From positions 248,001 through 312,000 of the forward strand of contig SPPL01000002.1 of the NCBI GenBank assembly GCA_004570955.1: a DNA stretch of 64,000 bases, given 5' to 3'. The position numbers and the translations under genes were made by a program. The first letter of the stretch is position 1, and each line of letters begins with the position of its first letter. The notes beneath the pieces are model-generated. The model was given only the letters and a program-made list of their open reading frames with translations. It ran no database searches and was not told the DNA's origin. Origin of the DNA: Jeotgalicoccus nanhaiensis. Lineage in GTDB: Bacteria; Bacillota; Bacilli; Staphylococcales; Salinicoccaceae. Below, piece after piece: positions 55,133-64,000 of the stretch.

Positions 55133-55807
55133 ATGCTAAATCGTATTTATGATTGGATTGATGACAGAATTGACATCACGCCGATCTGGAGAGACGTAGC
55201 TGATCACGAAGTGCCAGAGCATGTTAACCCTGCCTACCACTTCTCAGCTTTCGTCTACTGTTTTGGAGGACTGACGTTCTTTATTACAGTAATTCAGATT
55301 TTATCTGGAATGTTTTTAACAATGTATTACGTGCCGGACATTATTAATGCCTGGAACTCTGTATACTTCCTGCAGCAGGATGTAGCAGCGGGTGTTATTG
55401 TCAGAGGTATGCACCACTGGGGTGCAAGTTTAGTAGTGGTTATGATGTTCTTACATACTCTCAGAGTATTCTTTACAGGTGCTTATAAGTCACCGCGTGA
55501 ATTAAACTGGGTCGTAGGCGTTCTGTTATTCGCAGTTATGCTTGGTCTGGCTTTCACAGGTTACTTACTGCCATGGGACATGAAAGCATTATTCGCTACT
55601 AAAGTAGGCTTGGATATTGCTGAGAGTGTTCCGTTCATCGGAGAATGGATTAAGACACTTCTCGCAGGTGATTCAACTATTATCGGTGCACAGACACTTA
55701 CAAGGTTCTTTGCCATCCACGTATTCTTCCTGCCTGCTGCACTATTTGTATTAATGGCAATTCACTTTATCTTAATACGTAGACAAGGTATCTCAGGACC
55801 ACTATAA
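55133..55807 (+). CDS. qcrB: Menaquinol:cytochrome c reductase cytochrome b subunit
   Basis: 224 aa, b6-type short cytochrome b with four transmembrane helices. Heme His in MHHWGAS/FLHTLRVF and RFFAIHVFFLP/AIHFILIRR. Typical of Firmicutes split cytochrome b; the subunit IV half is in QcrC. Confidence 0.96.
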   Translation: MLNRIYDWIDDRIDITPIWRDVADHEVPEHVNPAYHFSAFVYCFGGLTFFITVIQILSGMFLTMYYVPDIINAWNSVYFLQQDVAAGVIVRGMHHWGASLVVVMMFLHTLRVFFTGAYKSPRELNWVVGVLLFAVMLGLAFTGYLLPWDMKALFATKVGLDIAESVPFIGEWIKTLLAGDSTIIGAQTLTRFFAIHVFFLPAALFVLMAIHFILIRRQGISGPL

Positions 55808-55822
55808 GGGGAGGGAAAATAT

Positions 55823-56623
55823 ATGAAACGCGGTAAAGGTCTCACTTTTGTCGGTGACTCACGAATTCAAAAATATGACAAACCAAAATTAAATCGTGAC
55901 TATTCAGAATTCCCTGGTCGTACAGAGGAGTTCTGGCCCGATTATCTGCTCAAAGAATGGTTGGTCGGAGCAGTGTTCTTAATCGGATTCCTATGTTTGA
56001 CGGTCGCTCATCCGGCGCCGCTTGAACGTATGGCAGATCCAACTGATACAGGTTATATTCCATTACCTGACTGGTATTTCCTTTTCCTTTATCAGATTCT
56101 TAAATACACATACGCTTCAGGTCCGTTCAACATTGTCGGTGCCATGATTATTCCTGGTATTGCTTTCGGTGCTTTACTTCTTGCACCTTGGCTTGACGGC
56201 AAAAAAGAACGCCACTGGAAAAAACGCCCGGTAGCAACAGGAATGATGCTGATTGCAGTTGGTATAATTTTCTATACAACTTGGGAATCGGTAGCTTACC
56301 ATGATTGGGAACAGCAAAATCAGCAAGGACAGATTGTCTTCTCAAACTTAGATGCTGAAGACCCTGTCTTTAACGATCTGATTCGTACAAACTGTACGAG
56401 CTGTCACGGCGGAGAGCTTGCCGGGGGATCGGGTCCTAACCTGATTGAACCGGAACTTGCTCCGGAAATGGTTGAAGCTTTTGTTAGAAACGGTACAGAA
56501 GAAATGCCGGCCTTCGAAGGTCAATTAACAGATGATGAAATTACAGCAATTTCTGAGTATGTTGCAGGACTCGAACTGACAACAAAAGATGAAGCAGCGA
56601 ACACTGAAGAATCAGCAGAATAA
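55823..56623 (+). CDS. qcrC: Menaquinol:cytochrome c reductase subunit IV-cytochrome c fusion
   Basis: 266 aa. Subunit-IV part with the quinol-site motif PDWYF (LPLPDWYFLFLYQILKY) and three helices, followed by a cytochrome c domain with CTSCH and a late axial Met (EEMPAFEGQL). Heme attachment needs ResABC encoded at 31-35 kb. Confidence 0.95.
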   Translation: MKRGKGLTFVGDSRIQKYDKPKLNRDYSEFPGRTEEFWPDYLLKEWLVGAVFLIGFLCLTVAHPAPLERMADPTDTGYIPLPDWYFLFLYQILKYTYASGPFNIVGAMIIPGIAFGALLLAPWLDGKKERHWKKRPVATGMMLIAVGIIFYTTWESVAYHDWEQQNQQGQIVFSNLDAEDPVFNDLIRTNCTSCHGGELAGGSGPNLIEPELAPEMVEAFVRNGTEEMPAFEGQLTDDEITAISEYVAGLELTTKDEAANTEESAE

Positions 56624-56630
56624 TAATAAT

Positions 56631-56660
56631 GACCCTTCTGGCAACAGAAGGGTCTTCTTA
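56631..56660 (+). terminator. Terminator after qcrC
   Basis: GACCCTTCTG pairs with CAGAAGGGTC around GCAA (a stable tetraloop), followed by a T-rich tail. Confidence 0.82.
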
Positions 56661-56671
56661 TAGGTGAAATG

Positions 56672-57250
56672 ATGATATATAACTTATATAAACTGATGTT
56701 TAACAGACTCTTCCTGGTCTTTCTTTTGATTTGCAACATCGCTGGAACAATATACGGTTATATATGGTACGGCGGCCAGCTGTCTATTACACCGTGGTAT
56801 TTTTATCCATTCGTTCCTGACAGCCCGACAGCCACTCTGTTTTTATGTATATTAATTGTCTTAATATTATTCAATCAAAAATTTGGCCTGATCGATGCCT
56901 TGGCTTTTACTACGCTGATAAAGTATGGGGTATGGGCAGTAATTATGAATATCTGGAACTTTATCGATATGGGTTTTGTGTCTTGGATCGGACTGATGCT
57001 TATCGCTTCGCATGCTGCCATGGCGCTGATGGCATTTATGTTCCTGCCTTATATTGAAATTAAACCTTGGCATTTTTACGTTACAGCCGTCTGGCTGTTT
57101 CACAACGATGTCATTGATTACGTCTATATGCAGTATCCGAAATACGGCAATCTTCATCCGTATGCACAAGAGATAGGATATCTTGCCTTCTGGCTGACAG
57201 TCATTGTCCTCGTGCTATTATATAAGCTTGCGGCTAGACGTAATAATTGA
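56672..57250 (+). CDS. DUF1405 membrane protein (YpjA-like)
   Basis: About 192 aa with five to six transmembrane helices; YGYIWYGGQL and HFYVTAVWLFHNDVIDYVYM are family-typical. Tandem ATGs at 56669 and 56672; the second is better spaced from AGGTGA. It follows qcrC as ypjA does in Bacillus. Unknown function. Confidence 0.85.
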   Translation: MIYNLYKLMFNRLFLVFLLICNIAGTIYGYIWYGGQLSITPWYFYPFVPDSPTATLFLCILIVLILFNQKFGLIDALAFTTLIKYGVWAVIMNIWNFIDMGFVSWIGLMLIASHAAMALMAFMFLPYIEIKPWHFYVTAVWLFHNDVIDYVYMQYPKYGNLHPYAQEIGYLAFWLTVIVLVLLYKLAARRNN

Positions 57251-57305
57251 CTAAAGTAAAAACAGTTTAGTAAAATAGTGTTATGAATCAGACGGAGGGA
57301 CTAAC

Positions 57306-58004
57306 TTGTATCTTATAATCTATTTTGTAATTTTAATGATTGTACCAATGCTTGCACAGATGAATGTCAAATCCACCTTTAACAAATACTCCAAAGTACG
57401 CTCAACAAGCGGTTTGACAGGACAGCAGGTTGCAGAAGACATCCTCCGGGAAAATGGAATATACGACGTCACCGTTGAACGCGGGCAGGGTGTTCTCACG
57501 GACTACTACGACCCGAAAAACAAAAAAGTCGTTCTGTCTCCCGGCAACTTCGACAACCCGAGTGTTGCAGGCACAGCAGTAGCCGCACACGAAGTCGGGC
57601 ACGCAATCCAGCATGCTACCGGCTATAAGTTTTTAAATTTCAGATCAGCATTGTTCCCGCTCGCACAGCTCGGAAGCAACTTCTCGTACTTCCTGATTAT
57701 TGCAGGTATCATTCTGACAGCGGCACAAAGCGCTGCAGGCGGCGGACTTGGTGAAATACTTCTCTGGTCAGGTATCGGATTAATGGCCTTTGCCGTACTC
57801 TTCCAGATCGTTACACTTCCTGTGGAGTTCGATGCATCGAGACGGGCAATGAACCAGATTGAAGAACTGAACATCGTGAACAGTAAAGAATACCGCCACG
57901 CTAAAAAAGTGCTGAACGCTGCAGCAATGACTTACGTTGCCGCAACAGCAGTAGCTGTAGCCGAACTGTTACGCTTTATCATGATTGCAAGAAACTCAAA
58001 TTAA
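57306..58004 (+). CDS. Zinc metallopeptidase, YugP family
   Basis: 232 aa, TTG start at 57306 with CGGAGGG upstream. Membrane helix at the N-terminus, HEVGHAIQHA zinc motif near residue 98, two further helices and LPVEFDASRRA. Probably a membrane protease; substrate unknown. Confidence 0.88.
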   Translation: MYLIIYFVILMIVPMLAQMNVKSTFNKYSKVRSTSGLTGQQVAEDILRENGIYDVTVERGQGVLTDYYDPKNKKVVLSPGNFDNPSVAGTAVAAHEVGHAIQHATGYKFLNFRSALFPLAQLGSNFSYFLIIAGIILTAAQSAAGGGLGEILLWSGIGLMAFAVLFQIVTLPVEFDASRRAMNQIEELNIVNSKEYRHAKKVLNAAAMTYVAATAVAVAELLRFIMIARNSN

Positions 58005-58018
58005 TAATTTTTAAAAGC

Positions 58019-58058
58019 AGCTGCAGAATCCTCATTACAGGATAGTGCAGCTTTTTTT
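58019..58058 (+). terminator. Terminator after the YugP-like gene
   Basis: AGCTGCA(g)AATCCT pairs with AGGAT(a)GTGCAGCT, then seven T. Confidence 0.82.
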
Positions 58059-58257
58059 GTTGAGTTTAGGGGTCGGTGTTGTACCGGTCATATGAGCTCA
58101 TGGAGTTTCCATGCGCCTGATTAATACGCAATTTTTATTAAAACACAGCTTTCCAAACTTATATCATCAATGTAAACAGATTCATTTCCCTTATACTCTC
58201 ATATTCATTATAATTAATATTGATAAACGATACTATAAGCATTAGAGGTGCATGATT
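58059..58257. other. Gene-free gap upstream of bshA
   Basis: No gene seen. It holds the palindrome ATGAGCTCAT and a CGGTGTTGTACCG stretch that recall the motifs of the tandem arrays without any 41-bp periodicity, and an AT-rich region (TATAAT near 58209) that may be the bshA promoter. Confidence 0.4.
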
Positions 58258-59421
58258 ATGAAAATTGGAATTACATGTTATCCAAGTGTCGGCGGCAGCG
58301 GTGTTATCGCTACGGAACTTGGTATTCAAATGGCCCGCCGCGGGCACGAAGTGCACTTTATTTCATCGAGTGTGCCGTTTAGGCTTGAGCATAATTATGA
58401 TAATATATACACGCATCGGACAGAGGTTAATGACTACAGCGTCTTTAAATATCCGCCGTATGATATTACTTTATCGAGTAAAATATCAGAGATTATCAAC
58501 CGTTACGAGCTAGATGTTATTCACATGCATTATGCAATTCCGCACGCAGTCTGCGGTATACTTGCGAGACAAATGTCGAAAAAGAAAGATGTCGGTATTG
58601 TCACTACGCTGCACGGCACAGATATTACAGTTCTCGGCCACGATATGTCGCTCGTCAGCGCCATAAAATTCGGCATCGACAACTCCGATATCACAACTTC
58701 TGTCAGCAGCAGCCTGACGGAGGAGACTTATGAGTTAATACAGCCTGAAAGCGAGATTGAGACTGTTTATAATTTCGTTGATGAATCCCGTTTTAATACC
58801 GGCAAGAGAGATGAAATTAAACAAAAACTGAAAGAAAAGCTCAATATTCCAAAGAACTCTAAAGTGCTTATGCACACATCGAATTTCAGGAAAATTAAAA
58901 ATGCTGATGATATTGTCCGCACCTTTTATGAGACTTCAAAAGAAATCGACTGCCATCTGGTCTTTGTCGGGGATGGTCCCGATATGTACAGTATCAGATC
59001 TCTCGTCAGCAGTCTCGGCATTGAGGACCGTGTGCATTTTGCCGGTCAGCAGTCTGATGTGAGTTCATATTACAAATTAAGCGATGCTTTTTTGCTTTTG
59101 AGCGCTAAGGAAAGTTTCGGTCTCGCTATGCTTGAAGCAATGTACTGCGGTGCCGTGCCGGTGGGCTCGACAGCTGGAGGCATATCCGAAGTAATCAAAC
59201 ATAAGGAAACAGGTTATGTCGTCGAGGTCGGCGATTATAAGCAGGCAGCAGCCTATCTGATAGAACTGCTCAGCGATGATACATTGTACGAAGAGATGCA
59301 GGACAAGATGCTGAAAGATGTTAAAGAACGATTTAACATGGACAGTATCGTTACCGAATACGAAAATCTTTATACCAGACTTTTGGCAGGTGCAGACAAT
59401 GACGGAACAAAATCTATTTAA
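58258..59421 (+). CDS. bshA: N-acetyl-alpha-D-glucosaminyl L-malate synthase
   Basis: First step of bacillithiol synthesis. 387 aa GT4 glycosyltransferase; ATG 58258 is 7 nt from AGAGGTG, while 58252 is too close. GITCYPSVGGSGVIATELG, HMHYAIPHA, and the ESFGLAMLEAMYCGAVPVGSTAGGI nucleotide-sugar motif. It overlaps cca by 23 bp, the Bacillus order. Confidence 0.95.
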   Translation: MKIGITCYPSVGGSGVIATELGIQMARRGHEVHFISSSVPFRLEHNYDNIYTHRTEVNDYSVFKYPPYDITLSSKISEIINRYELDVIHMHYAIPHAVCGILARQMSKKKDVGIVTTLHGTDITVLGHDMSLVSAIKFGIDNSDITTSVSSSLTEETYELIQPESEIETVYNFVDESRFNTGKRDEIKQKLKEKLNIPKNSKVLMHTSNFRKIKNADDIVRTFYETSKEIDCHLVFVGDGPDMYSIRSLVSSLGIEDRVHFAGQQSDVSSYYKLSDAFLLLSAKESFGLAMLEAMYCGAVPVGSTAGGISEVIKHKETGYVVEVGDYKQAAAYLIELLSDDTLYEEMQDKMLKDVKERFNMDSIVTEYENLYTRLLAGADNDGTKSI

Positions 59422-60619
59422 AATCGGCGCCAAAATTATAGAGCGCTTGGAAGAAAATAATTATGAGGGCTACTTTGTCGGCGGGGCGGTGCGGGATTAT
59501 ACGCTCGGTCGCGCTGTCAGCGATGTCGATATTACGACGAACGCGCTTCCTGATGAAATCGAAGCTTTATTCGATAAAACAATCGATGTCGGCAAAGAGC
59601 ACGGCACGATTATTGTCCTGATGGACGGACTTCCGTTTGAAGTGACGACTTACCGTGTCGAAGGCACTTATACCGATCACCGGAGACCGGATAATGTTTT
59701 TTTTACTCAGCATCTGAAAGAAGACTTAAGCCGCAGGGATTTCACAATTAACGCGATGGCGATGACTGCTGATATGGACTTGTACGACCCTTATAACGGC
59801 TTAAAAGATCTCAAAAGCAGGCTGATCAATACAGTCGGCACTGCTTCAGAACGCTTCGATGAAGACGCACTCCGCATGCTCCGTGCTGTCCGCTTTATGT
59901 CGCAGCTTAATTTTAAGCTTACTTCTGAGACAGAAAAAGCCGTTGCAGAACACGCCGGCATGCTCCGCTATATTGCCGTCGAGCGGATTACAGCAGAGCT
60001 TCGTAAATTATACCGCGGCATCAATGTTCAAAGTGCAAAAGATGTTATCGCAAAAACAGATATGCTCAGCTATCTCCCATTCTTTCAATCTATCGATAAA
60101 GAACAGTATATTCAGTCGAGAGCGCTGTCGCTGGAGCAGGAAGCTGTCGTTCATATTTACAGAGACAGCGCTTTGCAGAAACATCTCGGCACGCTGAAAC
60201 TGGCTAACCGTCAGAAAACAGTGATAAAAGAATCTTTGAAAGCAATCGAAGCGCTAGAGAACGGCATGAATACAAAGCTTTTGGCTTACCGCTATGAAGA
60301 GGACATTTTAATTGGTGTAAATGATATAATAAAATTAAACGCACTCGTCAGTGCTGACCTTGAAGTTCATCTTGAGGCAGCCATTGATGCGCGTCCGCAG
60401 CTCGCTTTAAAGAACAGGAGCGAACTCGCTGCCGACGGCAATACTCTGATGACCGCTTTAAATGCAAAAGGCGGACCCTGGCTGCGCGAGTGTCTGAATG
60501 CAATTGAGGAAGAAGTGCTCCTCGGAAATCTTATCAATAACGAAAAAGAAATAGTTAATTGGGTGAATTTACATGTCAAAAACGAAGACGGAAATATTGT
60601 CTTTAATGATGGAAGGTAA
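59399..60619 (+). CDS. cca: CCA-adding enzyme (tRNA nucleotidyltransferase)
   Basis: 406 aa from the ATG at 59399. Nucleotidyltransferase domain with FVGGAVRDYTLGRAVSDVDI and RRDFTINAMA, then RFDEDALRMLRAVRF (nucleotide selection). Adds CCA to tRNAs trimmed by RNase Z. It overlaps birA by 47 bp. Confidence 0.95.
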   Translation: MTEQNLFKIGAKIIERLEENNYEGYFVGGAVRDYTLGRAVSDVDITTNALPDEIEALFDKTIDVGKEHGTIIVLMDGLPFEVTTYRVEGTYTDHRRPDNVFFTQHLKEDLSRRDFTINAMAMTADMDLYDPYNGLKDLKSRLINTVGTASERFDEDALRMLRAVRFMSQLNFKLTSETEKAVAEHAGMLRYIAVERITAELRKLYRGINVQSAKDVIAKTDMLSYLPFFQSIDKEQYIQSRALSLEQEAVVHIYRDSALQKHLGTLKLANRQKTVIKESLKAIEALENGMNTKLLAYRYEEDILIGVNDIIKLNALVSADLEVHLEAAIDARPQLALKNRSELAADGNTLMTALNAKGGPWLRECLNAIEEEVLLGNLINNEKEIVNWVNLHVKNEDGNIVFNDGR

Positions 60620-61529
60620 TTATCTGTCGGGCACCCGGCTCGCAGAGGAACTGAATGTTTCGCGGACTGCAGTCTGGAAAAATATTCAAAAGCTGAAAAG
60701 TGACGGCTATAATATTGAAGCTGTAACAAACAAAGGCTACAGGCTGCTTGAACCGCCGGGCAGAATTAATGAAACACTGCTCGCCGGCACGGTGCAGAAA
60801 TCCGTTCTCTTTGAAGAACTGATTTTCAAAAAAACCATCGATTCCACGCAGAATCATGCATTCAGGATTTTAGACCGGTATGATGGTAATATAGTAATTG
60901 TCAGCGGTCAGCAGACCGCGGGACGCGGCCGCTTTAAACGCGAGTGGCTGTCGCCGGAAGAAACCGGACTCTATATGTCGCTTGTGCTCCGGCCCAAGGT
61001 GACTAACCAGGAAATGATTGTCTTTAATTTATTTATGTCGCTTGCCATCAGCAGCGCAATACGTGAATCGACAGGTTTAAAAAGCGGTATAAAATGGCCG
61101 AATGATATTTTTATCAACGATAAAAAAGTGTGCGGATTTTTAACGGAGGTCATCAGTGCGGACAATATCGTAGATACGATTGTCTGCGGAATCGGCATCA
61201 ATATTAATCCTTCGCCTGTAACCGGTTCTCTCGGGACCGCGACATCGATTGCCGGTGAGCTCGGCAGAGAATTTGATGTCAATCATTTTACCGAGGTGCT
61301 GTTTGACAAAATAGAGTATTACTACGATAAGTTTTTACACGCGTCATTCAGTTCGATAAAAGAAGACTGGCTCTGTCAGGCAATCATTTTTAACCGCGAG
61401 CTGACAATCACGACTGTCAAAGAAAAATTGAGAGGCAAAGCTCTCGATATTACTGATGAAGGCTACCTGGTCATTTTAGACGGGGACCAGAACATACATA
61501 AGGTAATCAGTGCCGATATTGAAATTTAA
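60573..61529 (+). CDS. birA: Biotin-protein ligase and biotin repressor
   Basis: 318 aa. N-terminal winged helix (SGTRLAEELNVSRTAVWKNI) then ligase domain with DSTQNHA, the biotin loop GRGRFKREW and KWPNDIFINDKKVCG. Biotinylates BCCP (accB at the left end) and represses biotin genes. Start within cca. Confidence 0.95.
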   Translation: MSKTKTEILSLMMEGNYLSGTRLAEELNVSRTAVWKNIQKLKSDGYNIEAVTNKGYRLLEPPGRINETLLAGTVQKSVLFEELIFKKTIDSTQNHAFRILDRYDGNIVIVSGQQTAGRGRFKREWLSPEETGLYMSLVLRPKVTNQEMIVFNLFMSLAISSAIRESTGLKSGIKWPNDIFINDKKVCGFLTEVISADNIVDTIVCGIGININPSPVTGSLGTATSIAGELGREFDVNHFTEVLFDKIEYYYDKFLHASFSSIKEDWLCQAIIFNRELTITTVKEKLRGKALDITDEGYLVILDGDQNIHKVISADIEI

Positions 61530-61541
61530 CTTGGTGATATA

Positions 61542-64000
61542 ATGTTAAACAAAACATTCGCAGTCGTCGATCTGGAAACGACTGGAAATAATCTGAAAAA
61601 AGATAATATCATTCAATTAAGTATTGTGTTCGTACGTAATTTGAAAATTACAGGACAGTACAATACTTTTTTAAGTGATGAAACAGCTGTGTCACCGTTT
61701 ATACGCGAACTGACGAATATTTCTTCAGACATGCTGGTCGGCGCACCAAAATTTAAAGACCTTGCAGAAGATTTGCTGAGCCAGCTTGAAGATGCGGTTT
61801 TCGTTGCACACAATGTTGATTTTGATCTGACTTTCCTGCAGGCTGCCTTCCAGTCTCAAGGTCTGTCCTACAAGCCCATGCACAAACTTGATACGGTCGA
61901 ACTCGTCCGTATCTTTCTGCCGTCTGTATCCGGCTACCAGCTTCATCTCGTTGCGGAACATCTCGGCATCGAACTGTCTCAGGCGCACCGGGCGGATGAG
62001 GATGCCTATGCCACAGCCGAAGCGCTGATATTTATCATGCAAAAAATGATCGGCCTGCACCGTGAAACGCTGATAAAAATCTACCATCTGTCGAAGATGA
62101 TGCGGACCAGCCTGACCGATTTGATTTTCTCAATATTAAACCGGTATACAGATGATAACGATGACAATATTATCAGCTACAACCAATTTTATATTAAGGA
62201 TACGAGTGTTACCCATAAATCAATAGATCCTGTGAGCGTACATGATCTGTATCATAAATATCTCAGCATTACGGGGAATGACTACCGGGAAGATCAGTAC
62301 AAGCTTGCGCTGTTAATTTACGACTCGCTGGTCGAAGAAAATTATCATGCGATTGAAGCTTATACCGGACTCGGAAAAAGCGATGCATTCTTAATAGCGG
62401 CTCTCAGCTATTACTCGGCTTACGACGGTCAGGTCGTCGTGTCGACCTCGCGGAAAATACTGCAAAATCAGCTGATTGAAGAGTCGCTGATGCGGCTCAG
62501 AAAAGTAGTGTCATACGATACGCCGTTTGCGCTCTTAAAAGGCAGGCTCAATTATGTTGACCTTAACGCTTTTACAGCTCTGCTCGGACTCGATGATGCA
62601 AATCCTGAAATATGCTTTCTTAAGATGCGCATGCTCATCTGGCTTATTGAAACAGAAACCGGCGATCTGTCAGAAGTAAATCTCCGGGGGCCGGAAAAAT
62701 CGTATTATGAGACCATGCTGATTCAGGCAGGGAATAAAAAGCACCATTTTTATTTTAAGCGTGCGCTGTCAAACGCAAGGAAAGTGCCGATTATCGTTAC
62801 CAATCATTACTTTTTAAACGACTGTCTCAATAATCTCAAAGACATTCAGGCGCTGATTATCGACGAGGCCCATCAGCTGAAACAGGCACTTGATCTGAAA
62901 GAACGCAGAAAGTTCAGCTATCCTGAACTGAAGTTCTTTATCGGCCAGGTCGGTCTGATTAATCAGGACAGACTGCTCAGCCAATACAGTAAAACCAACA
63001 GTGCAGTATCTATGTATCTGCTTGAGGATCTTGTAATTAATCTGAATAAAAATATCGATTTATTATTTCAGGAGCTGTCACGGAAAAAAGTGAGTGAGGC
63101 GCTCGAAACACTCGACAGTCTCATAAAATTTACCGATATGTTTTTAAGCACCGTACGCGGCACTGATAATTATCAGGCTTTGTATAATCACATGCATTAT
63201 TTCGATGATTCCCTGAAGAATCTGCGCTATGCGCTCGCTTATGATGATTATCATATTAAAAACAGCAAAAACTTCCAGAAAACAGAAGTAACCATCCGGA
63301 CAGATGTCCTCGACACACTGGCTGATGCCCTCAGATCCATTCCCTGTCAGATTCTCCTTTCCGGCACGCTGGAAGTGCACGACAGCTTTAAGCATTTAAA
63401 ATACTGGTTCGGCGATTATGACTTTAAGACAACGGTCATGAACCGGACAGAAATGTATAATGATATTAAATTATTTATACCGAATGATATCAGCAGCTAT
63501 GATCCGCATGACAGTGCCTATATCGTCGACATACTCGATTATATTGCGCTGTATTTAAGCGAAACGAACTCGAAGCTCATCGTTATATTTTCAAATTATG
63601 AACTGCTGGAGAGAGTTTACAGCTTTACCGAAGACATTGAACTGTTTGAACAGATTCCCGTTCTCCGCCAGTCTCATAACTCAAATAACGAGAAGCTGCT
63701 CAGCCAGTACAACCAGCTGAGCCAGTGCCTCCTTCTCGGCACCTATACTTTTACCGAAGGGATTAATCTCGTCAGCGATCAGGACAAGGCGCTGATGCTG
63801 ACAAAACTTCCGTTCCCGGTGCCTAAAGGCGACAGTTTCAGAGATTTCTATACGGCAGACCTGCCGGAAGCTGTCATTCATTTCAGACAGATTATCGGCC
63901 GGGTCAAGCGGAGCAGAGAAGATAAAGGAATCGTACTCCTGTTCGATGACAGGATTATGACCAAGCCGTACAGGCAGGCATTTTTAAAATATTTTCCTAA
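61542..64000 (+). CDS. dinG: DinG-family nuclease/helicase-like protein (3' partial)
   Basis: ATG at 61542 (TTGGTGAT upstream); the frame stays open to the window edge, 819 codons, so about 80 residues are missing. N-terminal DEDD 3'-5' exonuclease (VVDLETTGNN near residue 8; FVAHNVDFD; HRADEDAYATAEAL), then a helicase-like region with YTGLGKSDAF in place of a canonical Walker A and LIIDEAHQLK. The staphylococcal DinG is a nuclease without helicase activity; the altered P-loop (TGLGKS, not TGTGKT) fits that. Confidence 0.9.
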   Translation, partial: MLNKTFAVVDLETTGNNLKKDNIIQLSIVFVRNLKITGQYNTFLSDETAVSPFIRELTNISSDMLVGAPKFKDLAEDLLSQLEDAVFVAHNVDFDLTFLQAAFQSQGLSYKPMHKLDTVELVRIFLPSVSGYQLHLVAEHLGIELSQAHRADEDAYATAEALIFIMQKMIGLHRETLIKIYHLSKMMRTSLTDLIFSILNRYTDDNDDNIISYNQFYIKDTSVTHKSIDPVSVHDLYHKYLSITGNDYREDQYKLALLIYDSLVEENYHAIEAYTGLGKSDAFLIAALSYYSAYDGQVVVSTSRKILQNQLIEESLMRLRKVVSYDTPFALLKGRLNYVDLNAFTALLGLDDANPEICFLKMRMLIWLIETETGDLSEVNLRGPEKSYYETMLIQAGNKKHHFYFKRALSNARKVPIIVTNHYFLNDCLNNLKDIQALIIDEAHQLKQALDLKERRKFSYPELKFFIGQVGLINQDRLLSQYSKTNSAVSMYLLEDLVINLNKNIDLLFQELSRKKVSEALETLDSLIKFTDMFLSTVRGTDNYQALYNHMHYFDDSLKNLRYALAYDDYHIKNSKNFQKTEVTIRTDVLDTLADALRSIPCQILLSGTLEVHDSFKHLKYWFGDYDFKTTVMNRTEMYNDIKLFIPNDISSYDPHDSAYIVDILDYIALYLSETNSKLIVIFSNYELLERVYSFTEDIELFEQIPVLRQSHNSNNEKLLSQYNQLSQCLLLGTYTFTEGINLVSDQDKALMLTKLPFPVPKGDSFRDFYTADLPEAVIHFRQIIGRVKRSREDKGIVLLFDDRIMTKPYRQAFLKYFP

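Noticed and set aside
58059-58140. Fourth 41-bp array
   Set aside because: Single ATGAGCTCAT and CGGTGTTGTACCG motifs recall the arrays, but no unit repeats at 41 bp and the flanking genes are codirectional.

Overview
The window is a densely packed, low-GC Gram-positive chromosome segment whose gene order is that of the Bacillales core: accBC, asp23-like, nusB, xseAB, ispA, dxs, tlyA, argR, recN, then the ptb/bcd/buk/bkd cluster, fur-xerD-deoB, scpAB-rluB-resABCDE, cmk-rpsA-der-gpsA-hup-hepS-menG-hepT-ndk-aroCBA, qcrABC and bshA-cca-birA-dinG. No sporulation genes are seen where Bacillus carries them (for example spo0A after recN). The ferredoxin and the EbpS-like LysM protein point to Staphylococcaceae. 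The presence of dxs suggests a deep-branching genus (Jeotgalicoccus, Salinicoccus or a relative) rather than a typical mevalonate-pathway Staphylococcus. The genus is inference; no search was run. No rRNA, tRNA, insertion sequence or CRISPR array was found.

Layout. 1-2.5 kb: fatty-acid synthesis (accBC) with a small insertion at the accC 3' end flanked by two copies of the accC tail and carrying a decayed toxin-antitoxin-like pair. 2.5-11.5 kb: orphan protein, Asp23-like, NusB, exonuclease VII, isoprenoid genes, TlyA, ArgR with an ARG box, and RecN, whose end meets a convergent DUF2627 gene in one palindrome. 12-19.8 kb: branched-chain 2-oxoacid dehydrogenase operon supplying branched acyl-CoA primers, with energy recovery through Ptb/Buk. 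19.8-28.1 kb: bacilliredoxin, Prli42-like peptide, peptidase, AraC regulator, RNase Z, hydrolase, NudF, Fur (PerR-like box upstream), XerD, DeoB. 28.8-37.8 kb: chromosome segregation (ScpAB), RluB, cytochrome c maturation and the ResDE redox two-component system, RibU. 38-48.7 kb: ferredoxin, EbpS-like protein, CMP kinase to Der, GpsA, HU, menaquinone synthesis and Ndk. 48.8-64 kb: shikimate genes, TPR protein, cytochrome bc complex, BshA (bacillithiol), Cca, BirA and a DinG gene cut by the window edge.

The most unusual content is non-coding. Three intergenic regions (21.7-21.9, 28.2-28.6 and 37.9-38.1 kb) hold tandem arrays of palindrome-rich units with the same 41-bp period. Two arrays share sequence; the third has the same period with a different sequence. 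All three lie between convergent genes and between opposing terminators, and they fill all three of the open convergent gaps in the window longer than 100 bp. This resembles the placement of REP/BIME elements in enterobacteria and is the best candidate here for an undescribed chromosomal element.

Functional links: BirA (59-61 kb) biotinylates the BCCP made by accB. IspA, Dxs, HepS/HepT and MenG feed menaquinone to the Qcr complex, whose cytochrome c half needs ResB/ResC; ResDE is the expected redox regulator. BshA and the bacilliredoxin belong to one thiol-redox system. Fur and the PerR-like box tie iron control to peroxide stress.
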